Part shown: piece by piece, positions 45,201 through 54,731 of the stretch
How positions within the stretch are numbered: position 1 is the first letter of the stretch
How the letters are laid out: each line of letters starts with the position of its first letter
Assembly (NCBI RefSeq): GCF_019649055.1
Contig: NW_026570271.1
Location: 248,001-312,000 of the forward strand
Direction of reading: 5' to 3'
Length of the DNA stretch: 64,000 bases
Source of the DNA: Paramacrobiotus metropolitanus
Taxonomy: Eukaryota > Tardigrada > Eutardigrada > Parachela > Macrobiotidae
Notes under the pieces: model-generated
Databases searched by the model: none
What the model was told of the DNA's origin: nothing
What the model saw: only the letters and a program-made list of their open reading frames with translations
Made by a program: the position numbers and the translations under genes

Positions 45201-46752
45201 ATGGATTCTCAAAATCTTCGACTGATCGCTCTTTTCCATCTCATACAATCTCGCCAGAAGCGTCGCAAACGGCTTTTGCGCACTCGACTGGGACTGCTCA
45301 TGGCTCATAACCGGATACGCAGCAGAAGTTGCTGTGTTCGTACGATGAATATTAATCGTGAGCAGACTGGAGAATTCAGTAGAATCGTCGAACGTATGTA
45401 TGAATTGGACGAGCAGCAGTTTTTTGAGTATTTTCGCATGTCAGCCGAGACTTTTGATGAATTACTGGGTCTGCTGGAATCGGAAATCTCCCACAGCCAG
45501 ACGCACGCTCAGCCTGTATCCGAACGTCAAAGACTTGCCTTAACTTTAAGGTATGTGGATCCAGTAAAAATACTATATTTTATTACCAGTTCGGCCCAAC
45601 AAACATATAAACAGCTGTGATTTACAATTGAAAAATTACGCATTTTTATGGCCAAGTGTATTAATTCATTGTACTGATTTTTATTTTTTTCAGAATTTTA
45701 GCACACGGAATAACTCAAAAAGCAGCAGCGCAAAGTTTTTGTCTAGGAACATCCACGGTCAATCAGATTTATCGCGAGACATGTGCTGCTTTATGGAAAA
45801 TTTTGCGCCCGATTTGTTTACCACCCCCGTCTGAAGAAATGTGGAAAAAAAGCGCATTCGAATTTAATAAAGAATGGCAGTTCCCGAACTGCATCGGAGC
45901 TATTGACGGAAAGCACGTTCAGATAAAGGTTAAAAAATTATTTTTGTTTAATATCTTATAATAAGTTCTACAGAAGTGTTATACTTACAGAAGCCACGCA
46001 ACGGCGGCAGCCAGTACATTAACTACAAAGGCACCCATTCCATTGTACTAATGGCTGTAGTTGGACCGGATTACAGGTTTTTATACGTCGACATAGGAGG
46101 ATACGGGAGACAGAGCGATGGTGGAACATGGAGAAATTGTTCCCTCGGCAAGGCTCTTGGAGACGGTTCACTGCTTTTACCTCAACCAGAGCGACCTCTA
46201 CTCTGCCAGCATCTGATGCCGCACGTATTTGTTGCCGATGCCGCATTTCCGATGTCCGTGAATCTGATGCGCCCGTATCCCGATCGGAAACTTACACGTT
46301 ATCAAAGAATCTATAACTACCGCCACTGTCGCGCGAGGCGTGTGTCAGAAAATGGTTTCGGCATTCTGGCTGCCCGTTTTCGTATTTTTCGTCGTCCCAT
46401 GGACTTCGAGCCTGAGCAGGTTGTGCTTACTGTACAAGGAGCCGTAGTTTTGCATAATTTCCTGTCAGCTAAAAGCCGTCAGAGTCAGTCATCTTCTTAC
46501 GTGTCTCCAACCATGCTCGACAGGGAAAATGAGGATGGGACAGGTGTGACACCAGGAGAATGGAGACGCATCACGGCCGGAGACAGTGGTCTTGCAAAAC
46601 TACGGGGCGGCCGCAGCAACCAACAAGCTAATCTTGTTCGTAACCGGTTTTGTGAGTATTTCAACACTGCCGGCAGTGTATCTTGGCAAGATATTCGTGC
46701 TTTTGGAATGGCTCAAGCCGACTCTGGGTCGGATTCTGAAGACGATCAATAG
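45201..46752 (+). CDS. PIF/Harbinger transposase (three exons)
   Basis: DDE transposase that cuts and pastes the element 44920-48731 into TTA/TAA-type sites, needing its Myb/MADF-like partner for nuclear entry and end binding in known family members. Exon 1 is 45201-45550 (donor GTATGTGG), exon 2 is 45694-45928 (acceptor TTTTTTTCAG, donor GTTAAA) and exon 3 is 45991-46752 (acceptor ACTTACAG). Joined, the phases agree and give 448 residues. An HTH-type region lies around GITQKAAAQSFCLGTSTVNQ. The catalytic triad is visible as GAIDGKH (first Asp), FVADAAFP (second Asp) and ENGFGILAARF (Glu). The acidic C-terminus ends SGSDSEDDQ. No stop or frameshift interrupts the joined frame, so this copy could be recent or active. 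Confidence 0.93.
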
Positions 46753-46930
46753 AAATATTTTAAGCAATAAAACTAACATTATAATATTTGTATATTATAT
46801 GTATAAATATGAATACGTATCTGTGTATACATGTATATATAGTATTTAAACTGCCCTCTACGCAAGTCAGTTAAAATGCAAGTACCGGATAACGATTTAT
46901 TACAGCAGTCAGATTCAGTTTCAACTTTGA

Positions 46931-48268
46931 CTACATAGTATATTCTTCAAGACATTCCAAAGCAAGTTTTGCAATAACTTCCCGAATCTGTCTTTTATAC
47001 TTCGGCCGGTGCGCTGGTTCGGCAGTTTGCAGAGTTGTGGTGACCCATTTTCCAAACAGCTCTTCATCAGAAATCTCCTTTGCAGATGTGCTGATGGACG
47101 ACGACAGCACTTCAACCAAACTTCGCGTGTTCTCAGCGTCGACACGATTAGACTTGTCCATGTCTGCCAAGAGCTTGTCTAGCGCAGTACCTTTCTTTCG
47201 TTTTTTGCCGCTGGATTGTATCCCCACATCTAAAAAGTGAACGGCGTTTGCCACGGAATTTTTTGGGAACTTAGTAATTACTAATAACAGTAACAAAAAA
47301 AAGCAGTATACAAACCAGTAAGCATGCATACCAAGTCCACTATCAAACCTGTTTTTTCCACGGGCTCTGGTAAATCACGAGAAATTACTGCAGCACCCCG
47401 CGTCTTTTGAAAAGTAAGCCTTATAATGCAAATTAAAATTAAATTTCAAAGTCGTATTCCTAGACATTTTGAAAGGTTAATCAAAGCTATATCAAAAAGG
47501 TACAAAAAAGTCACTTACAAGCTTTTTCACTAGATTGGGAAGTCATTAACCCGCTGCTTTCTGGTAGACAGCTTGAGACAACAAAAGCGTTGCTAGTCGC
47601 AGACGACGTGCTGGCAGGCGTGCGAGGATCAAAGTCTTCGTCGTTCAAAACTGCTGGCGTGGTATCCGGAGATTGTCCTTCTTCGATCTCTCCACCTTGT
47701 TCAATTCCTTCTTCTTGATTCTCAACAACAACCGCAGTGCTGTCAACCGTACTAAAAAATTGCGACGTTTATGATTTACCACATGTAATAATCAAATTAA
47801 ATTTAACACATGTGATTTAACACTACAATGTATGAAGTAATTTGTTACTTACTTAGCAAATGCGAAGACATCGCGGAGGAAAAACAACCTGTCGAACCAG
47901 CACCACTTTCTTGCCTGCTTGGCCTCAGCTCCGCTAGGTTTTAGTACGATGATTTTGTATTTTTCGCGAAACGTATTACGGAGGTGGTTCCATTGAATTT
48001 TGCAGTCATCCACTAAACAACAGTCATCCACTAAGCAACATCGTACTTTTGCACTGTGCCAATACACCTACCAGTTTTTCCGTTAATTAGCCCTGCGATA
48101 ATCTCCCATTGTGGAGTCTTGTTGGTTTCAGATAACTTGGGTCCTTGATATCCCTAAGCATTTCGCATCCTCCACGAGGCTGATTAAAGTTTCTTTCTCG
48201 CGATCATTAAATTTATGCTCAATAGTGCGCTTGTTTGCAGCACTACTACCAACAGCAGTACGAGACAT
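46931..48268 (-). pseudogene. Harbinger partner protein, MADF/Myb-like, probably broken
   Basis: Starts MSRTAVGSSAANKRTIEHKF at ATG 48268. Then come ETLISLVEDAKCL, TPQWEIIAGLINGKTG with donor GTAGGT, and a MADF-type block (CKIQWNHLRNTFREKYKI, RKWCWFDRLFFLRDVFAFAK) ending near 47849. A Glu/Ser-rich exon covers about 47520-47755 (GEIEEGQSPDTTP). The last exon (KKRKKGTALDKLLADMDKS, FGKWVTTTLQTAEPAH) stops at 46931. In characterised Harbinger systems the partner binds the ends and brings the transposase into the nucleus. The frame between DAKCL and LSETNKTPQW is interrupted by small indels near 48120-48150, so this gene is probably non-functional here. An in-line repeat (TGCTTAGTGGATGACTGT type) sits at the start of the MADF exon. 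Confidence 0.75.
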
Positions 48269-48734
48269 CTTCAAAAATTAAATTGGCACGACGCTGAAAA
48301 ACTTTATTCGTACATCTGATATTCCGAGGCCCCACAGAAGTGAAACGGCAATCGATAACCATAATATTGATAAGAATAAGTAAATTAAATAATAATAAAA
48401 CAGGAACTGCTTTGTTCGACGTCGAGTGCGCTAAAAGCAGACTGTTAACCGCCCGTGGTAGTAATATCGCCACCTACACGGGGCGACAGCTTTTACTGAG
48501 CATTTTGTTGACATATTAATATGTCGAAATGAGCAGGTTCATTTCGACATTTTTTATGTAGCATAGTCAACATGCGAGCGTCATGCGCTTATGTTAACAT
48601 TTTTTATGCAAACGATTCATACTTTTATGTTCAGCATAAAAAATGTGCAGCATAAAAGTATGAATGCCGATCACATATATGACAGCGTATGCTAGACATA
48701 TTGGCCGTCATATCGAAGTATAACATCGGCTTAA

Positions 48735-49889
48735 GTACAGTTGTGTACTTGTACAACGCATGGATAGTTGCTTTAGAACCAGTTTACGGGATTCACATCC
48801 GCACACAACCTCTGCGGCAATAGTTTATTACACAGTGCACGGTTCGCATCAATTAAACAACGCATGGATAGCTGTTTTAGAATTAGATACCGTGCAGGCC
48901 GTTCTGTACAAAACTGTAAACTACCAGGATACAGATGTGAAACCAACCCTGGTTTGCACATTCTCAAACGGATATTGCGCAGACAAACTGTTTTTACGCC
49001 AGTGTATGCAAGATATTTGTTTTGGCTACATGTTGTCATAAAATAAGTGAGAAAGGTTTCGGAAGTACGGCAGGAAAGTGAAACGGTCCGGGCACATACA
49101 GTTGTAACAGTAAATAAATTGGGCACCCTATTGATACTGTTTTTACTAACAAGTAACATACAGCCAACATATCGCCGCTAGCTTAAAAATGACCTTTGTG
49201 CAAGCCGGACCAGTTGTAATCTGACAGCACTAATCCAGACGAATTCACATACCGCCATACAGTGCGGCACGCAAAGGTGTACAGGTGCAAGAACTGCGCA
49301 GGGCACACATTTAAATTTTAACATTCCTGCGCGGAAGCGATTAATTTTGACAAGCTTAATTTTTGAGGAGTTTACTTCATTTTAAGGACTTAATATTAAG
49401 ATCTTCCAGTGGACCCGTCCGCTGTGACACCATGATTTGGCTCACATTGGAAAAGCTTTCGAAACCTCCTGATTTTTGTTTTCGTCTGAAGCACTGGCTA
49501 CAATAATCTACATGGTGTGCAACTTTAGTTAAACATTAAAACATTAAATCGAATACTTAAATAATTACGGTACTCGTAGTCCTTTTTTTGTAAATGTACC
49601 GTCTCGAATCAGATTGGTGCTGAGACCAGAATTAATACGAAGGAGGCTTCTGCCCGCGCGATGCACAGTACTCGTAAAATTCAACGTGAATTGAGTGAGA
49701 AACTGCGTGAGTGTTAACCAGAAAGAGTAGTGGATAGAAAGGCCATTAATTAGAAAACCCATTGGCCAATGAAAATGGCACTTTTCTTCGGAAATGCTGA
49801 TCTCCAAATGACGTAGCGGGCGTTTTCCCTCTTTAATTACAATAATTAATCATTCTGAAGATATATTTTTGAGGTTGTTTGAAATGATG
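48735..49889. other. No gene recognised; 27-bp direct repeat
   Basis: AACGCATGGATAG occurs at about 48757 and 48860, starting two diverged copies of about 27 bp. Weak frames on both strands across 48760-49159 have no recognisable domain. Confidence 0.4.
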
Positions 49890-50166
49890 TTTAACCAGGG
49901 CCCGATCACGTGCTCCCGACTCCGAAAAATTTCATTTTTTGCAGGAAGACAGAGTAACCCTTGGGTATACTTAAAAAAATATTTTCATCGGCCATGGTCG
50001 AAGTGGACGTATCTAAACTTGATTCCATTGCAATGATTGCTTTAATACATACAGCACTATGCATTGGGAACACCGTATTAATGTAGCGTACAATGTCAGA
50101 GGCTTTTTTGGCTAATACGTGTAATCAGTAGTCAGATCATTTTTAATTCTTCTAAAAATTACTAAC
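49890..50166. repeat. Dispersed repeat, copy 2
   Basis: Matches 43100-43365 in order and orientation. It carries an extra 25 bp (around TCTAAACTTGATTCCATTGC) absent from copy 1. Confidence 0.7.
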
Positions 50167-50196
50167 CATGCAGGGAACATTTTCCCCCTCCAAAGT

Positions 50197-50256
50197 AAAA
50201 AAATTCTCATATTTTGTAAAATGGCACTACCATTTTACAAAATATAAGAATTTTTT
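50197..50256. repeat. 60-bp hairpin
   Basis: AATTCTCATATTTTGTAAAA and its complement with one mismatch (TTTTACAAAATATAAGAATT) flank a short TGGCACTACCA loop; stem about 27 bp. Confidence 0.75.
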
Positions 50257-50379
50257 GACTATTTTAGTATTCTTAAAAAAATATTTTTAGCTGCCATCGT
50301 CAAGGGTGCGCGGCCAGACAACAATTAAAAGTTTGCATACTATCACATACTGTGTAATGCAGAGCAATACAAGTTATTA

Positions 50380-50703
50380 ATTTTTTCCTGCAGCACCGTG
50401 GACCTTTTGCAGCTGTCTGCTGTCGCGAAATGACGTAAAAGAAGCCCACGTGCGTAGGCTATTGTTACTGCTGCCGGTGTGAAAATTTTCAAAAATTTGT
50501 TATGAAATACAGTACATATCTGTATATTAGCAGAAAAAAGGTTTTTGCGCAACTTATTGTTTACAACCCGAATCGATGAAAAATTTCCGAAAATGTGTAC
50601 TCAAGCAGCATTGACGCGAACCGACGTACGTGGGCCTCTCTTATATCATTTCACGACAGCGGACAGCTGCAAAAGGTCCACGGTGCTGCACGAAAAAGTT
50701 ACA
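50380..50703. mobile_element. Inverted-repeat element with about 75-bp arms
   Basis: The left arm GCAGCACCGTGGACC, TTTTGCAGCTGTCTGCTGTC and CCCACGTGCGT is inverted at 50625-50703 (complement of ACGTACGTGGG, GACAGCGGACAGCTGCAAAA and GGTCCACGGTGCTGC). The 170-bp centre is unique. Target duplication and superfamily are not resolved. Confidence 0.7.
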
Positions 50704-50761
50704 TAATCGAAAGTGCTCTTACGGGATACAAGTACCGAACCGCCGTACAAGATGCTCATCA

Positions 50762-51950
50762 AAAAAGGTTCAAACTAAAGCCACATGTATTTGAATTTAA
50801 GAATACGAGCTTGTCCTACCATTAACAAGTCAACAACAAAAAAAGTAAACGCTCTAGTTTTATGAGAAGTTTCTATGAGTTGCAAACGGTATAGGTTTTA
50901 TGAGAATTTCTCAAAAATACAATAAAAGCACAAAATACAGTAGAAAGGAAAGCAGATCACGATCATCTTCTTATTAATCAACCCTAATTGTTATCGTTCT
51001 TATTACGGTACAACGTTGGAGGAAAAAGTTATGACGGAATCGACTCAGTAAAGTAGGTTTTTTTCTTCAATCAGGTACTTGCAACTGCAAGTAAGTTACT
51101 GCAAACGTGCATTACGGCGAAGAATGTTGGCAGCTTTGACTTTCATGGCAAATTTGGGCTAGTATTAGTAGAGCAAAACTGGGACCATACAGTCTGAATT
51201 ATATTATGTTCTGCGAACAAAGTAAGTAAAGCGACTATGAAGAGACCCCCGGCCCCCAAGGGGCCAATCATATTTCAGGAAGGTTAAAAAAAAACAATTT
51301 TTTTTTATTTCCGCGATATTGTTTTTTTTTGTGGAATTCCATTTCCAGGCAACAATACCAGTATAAAGTACTGCAGTTCCAATAAAAACCGTTGCCCCGA
51401 GACACTTCGCTTTTATTATTGTCTATGCAGTCCATAACTCAGCTAACTGTACTCCAAATTAAAAAGAAAGCTCGCACTTTGACAAGCTGTTTCTTGTTAC
51501 AATACGGGACAGTATTATGTGCTCGTGGTAACGGACAAGCCCATGTTATGCTTATGGCATCCATGGTAACAAGCGTTTGAATGACCAATGGCCTTAGGTT
51601 TGCCGTACACACTTCTAAATATTTTAAAACCAACATGTCAGGTGTGAAGAGATCATACCAAATTTCAGATTTCGGTGATACGAAAAAAGGCTCGTCACCG
51701 AAATCTGGTACTCTATTCGTATTACCGAAATCCGTTACTTTTCTACAGTAATTGTTGCGCGGTCCGTACTCCATATAAAGTATCACTACAAGTCTACATT
51801 CCCCGAGTTCATAAAAAATAGTAGAGATATGGCACACTTCGAACACAACAATTTTTTTATGAAGGCAGTTCCAGGTCGTAGTCTAGTAGCCACCGTAGTA
51901 ACCTTTACACTTCATATTCTGTTTGTCAACTTCCGAAAACCTTAGTACTC
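50762..51950. other. No gene recognised
   Basis: AT-rich DNA. A small hairpin around ATTTCGGTGA and TCACCGAAAT lies at about 51668-51705. A 135-codon minus-strand frame over it has no ATG and no domain. Confidence 0.4.
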
Positions 51951-51954
51951 ACTG

Positions 51955-52810
51955 TTAGTCTGGGTAGTTTACGTAGTTTTCTGTAGTCTCGGTAGTCTTA
52001 GTAGTTTGCATAGTTTGATGTAGTTTCCTGTAGTCTCGGTAGTATGCGTAGTTTTCTGTAGTTTCCTGTAGTCCCGGTAGGTTACGTAGTTTGCTGTATC
52101 TTCCTGTAGTCCCGGTAGCTTACGTAGTTTGCTGTAGTTTGCTGTAGTCTCGGTAGTTTGCGTAGTTTGCTGTAGTCTCGGTAGTTTGCGTAGTTTGTTC
52201 AGTAGTGTTGGTAGTTTGCGTAGTATGCTGTAGTTTCCTGTAGTCCCGGTAGCTTACGTAGCCTTGTGTAGTTTCAGTTTGGTGTAGTCTCGAAGTTTGC
52301 GTAGTTTTCTGTAGTTTCCTGTAGTTTGCGTAGCCGGTTTGTAGTGTGTCGGTGGTAGTTTGCGTAGTTTGCTGTAGTCTCAGTAGTTTGGTTTTGCGCC
52401 TACGCATACTATAAAGACTACCGACACTACTAAGAGCCACCAAAACTACGAAACTACAGGCGACTACGCTGGCTACACGAACTAGGGTTATTACAGGAAA
52501 CTGCACAGGCTTCCGAGACTACTGGTGACTACCGAAGACTACGCAAACTACCGAGACTACCGAAAACTACACAAACTACCGAGACTACCGAAGACTACGC
52601 AAACTACTGAGACTACAGGAAAGAACTACGCAAACTACGGAGACTACAGGAAACTACACAAACTACCGAGACTACAGGAAACTGCACGAACTACCAGGAC
52701 TACCGAAGACTACGCAAACTGCAGAGACTACAGGAAAGAACTACGTAAACTACCGGGACTACCGAAGACTACGCAAACTACCGAGACTACGAGTTACTAC
52801 AGGCCACCGC
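51955..52810. repeat. Large palindrome of a CTACCGAGACTACG satellite
   Basis: From about 51960 to 52390 the strand repeats TAGTTTGCGTAGTTT and GTAGTCTCGG in degenerate units. From about 52405 to 52800 it repeats the complement (ACTACGCAAACTA, CCGAGACTAC). The inversion point is near 52400, where unit structure is lost (TTTTGCGCCTACGCATACTA). The frames on both strands encode only repeats such as YANYRDYRKL and are not supported as genes. Confidence 0.85.
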
Positions 52811-52829
52811 ACAAAATAATGAAAATGCA

Positions 52830-53585
52830 GGTAACTACGGGCATGGCTAAAAAATTTTGCCATTGTATAAACAGCCTTTGCGAATACATAGGCTCATAGG
52901 CTACAACGGAAAGGTGCACTACATCGTCTAAGGATGGCCGTAAAAAAATGTCGCGTTCGAAGTGTGCCATAGGTGTAGATTAGATACTTAAAATAGTGCC
53001 CTGTATTTCAGAATAACTTTGACCATCATCCGCAAATCACTTGCACAAATGTTAACGCAACCTAAGGCCGTTCGATTTTTGCGCAGTAAAAATGAAAACA
53101 AAAAAATTATGCTTTTAGTTTCTATTTAATTTTAGTTATAATTACGTTTCTTCGACCAGCACAAGTTTGGAAGTGTAACCAGTAGCTCTCAAAAAGAATG
53201 GGCCTGAATATGACCTAAAACATATGCTACTCACTGGATTGCTTCCACAATGGGTTCTACTGAGGCTAGATTACTCTTCTTCTGCTTACAATCAGATTTC
53301 TACATGCTCCACTTTCTCCGTTCCGATGCAAGAGCATCTTCTGCAACGAGCTTTTTTTAATTTTCAGCGTCACCGTGTTACATGCGCATGGGGACTAATG
53401 GCCAGTTGTCTTATTGCATGCATAGTAAAAGTGGCCGGTTCATGAGAAAATTATTATTTTTTATTATCATCAACATGATGCATAACAATAACAGCTCAGA
53501 CGCAAAAGATAACTTGATCGTATAAGGTTTAATTAAGCATCACGTATAAGGTTTATCGTATAAGGTTTATTAAGATTTCGATAGT
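52830..53585. other. No gene recognised
   Basis: AT-rich, with a short duplicated stretch (GTATAAGGTTTA twice near 53520-53570). No supported coding frame. Confidence 0.4.
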
Positions 53586-53587
53586 CA

Positions 53588-54022
53588 TTAAGTTTCTACC
53601 TTGTAAATCCTCACAGAATGCATGTTCACGTTTTGCATATACATGTATATCGCGCTTTGCGATTGGTACGTAATAATATGCCTGCCCATCGTAGCCGGTT
53701 TGCGGGTTTTGAATGGACATCCTGTACAATGTAAGAATATCCCAGTGGCACAAAACTGTTCATGCTCTTTGTCTGCCAAATGCAACAGAAAAGCTTCTCC
53801 TTCATCGGAGGAAAAGCAGCAAATCTCGCACTGATATCTTGCGCTGCGGCCGATCACGGTCGCACTGTTTGGCGGAAGTAACGATACTTCGGTAGCAGTT
53901 TCCACGAATGTGTCCGGAGAAGCGCAAGGATGCTCCACCATTTGTACCCACTGGATTACTGCGCCGGTGGAAAGTGACTCGGCTGCGCTTTCTCGTTCCG
54001 GAGCGGCCCCCAGAGCCCTCAT
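53588..54022 (-). CDS. C2H2-like zinc-finger protein, longest local member
   Basis: 144 residues from the first in-frame ATG at 54022 (MRALGAAPERESAAESLSTG); the frame is open upstream to 54199 without an ATG, so an earlier exon is likely. The middle has EVSLLPPNSATVIG, matching SILPPNNEA in the copy at 2082. Finger 1 is YQCEICCFSSDEGEAFLLHL followed by ADKEH (C-x2-C-x12-H-x5-H). Finger 2 is HCTGCPFKTRKPATMGRH, which is C-x2-C-x11-H with a nearby second ligand unclear. The C-terminus is hydrophilic. It is the only local member with an uninterrupted N-terminal region. Zinc and probably nucleic-acid binding are inferred from the fingers; no target is known. Confidence 0.6.
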   Translation of the reverse strand: MRALGAAPERESAAESLSTGAVIQWVQMVEHPCASPDTFVETATEVSLLPPNSATVIGRSARYQCEICCFSSDEGEAFLLHLADKEHEQFCATGIFLHCTGCPFKTRKPATMGRHIITYQSQSAIYMYMQNVNMHSVRIYKVET

Positions 54023-54731
54023 TTCCTTGACATTTTCTGGTGCTTGGGTGCCAAAAAAGAATTTTATTTCGTTTTTGAAGGTAAAATGTGCAAGGTGAAA
54101 TGCTGGTAAATTATTAACACATACACTGTAATATACGACATGACATGATGTAAGACATGATGACAGTATGAGGTACTCTAGTATAAAAAGGGTTTTCAAC
54201 AGCCAAAAATGGTGCTAAAAATATGAGCAAAATAATTTGTTCTTGTAGTTCTGCCCAAATCGAAAAAATTGCACTTCAAATTTAACAGATGACCAATTTT
54301 TCGCACCCTTTCGCAACCTTTTACTTGGTTCACAGCCTTTCGCGCTATTCTTCTTTCCGTGCAATAACTTTCGATGCCAGCATTCTTTCCGTTAACTACC
54401 TGTTTCCGGCATTGCTCCTAAATCAATTAACTGTGGTAAATAACCAGTGGGAAACGGATTTATTTACTTGCTACTCAACTTCCGCCACTGAATTGTACCT
54501 TAAATTATTTCGATCTAAGTTCTGTGAGTGATTTGTGAATTGATGTTGCTGCATCCAGTTAATAGCACAAAAAATTTCATTTATGTCGTCTCGGCAATCC
54601 ATTTTGTGACAACAAATCCAGGAATTTTGGCATGCAGCCTTCGAAGCGGAATCAGGGCCTCATTGAAGGAGAGGGAAGGACAAGGACGGGAGTCCACGTT
54701 GGCGTGGAGGCTGAACAACGTTCTGAACCAG

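Larger units (their letters stand above)
44920..48731 (+). mobile_element. PIF/Harbinger transposon, nearly complete
   Basis: A 3812-bp element with 31-bp inverted ends differing at one base. The left begins AGCCCATGTTATACTTCGAT and the right is the complement of AGCCGATGTTATACTTCGAT. It is flanked by TAA on both sides (44917-44919 and 48732-48734), the 3-bp duplication of PIF/Harbinger. It carries a plus-strand transposase (45201-46752) and a minus-strand MADF/Myb-like gene (46931-48268), convergent, as is usual for this superfamily. The right subterminal 200 bp holds further hairpins around CATAAAAAATG and ATTTCGACAT. The transposase looks whole; the partner gene appears broken near its 5' end. 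Confidence 0.95.

Noticed and set aside
51439-51846. 135-codon minus-strand frame
   Set aside because: No ATG at its start, no recognisable domain, and it crosses a small hairpin.
52120-52899. Tyr/Thr-rich repetitive proteins on both strands
   Set aside because: They translate the palindromic satellite and have no independent support.
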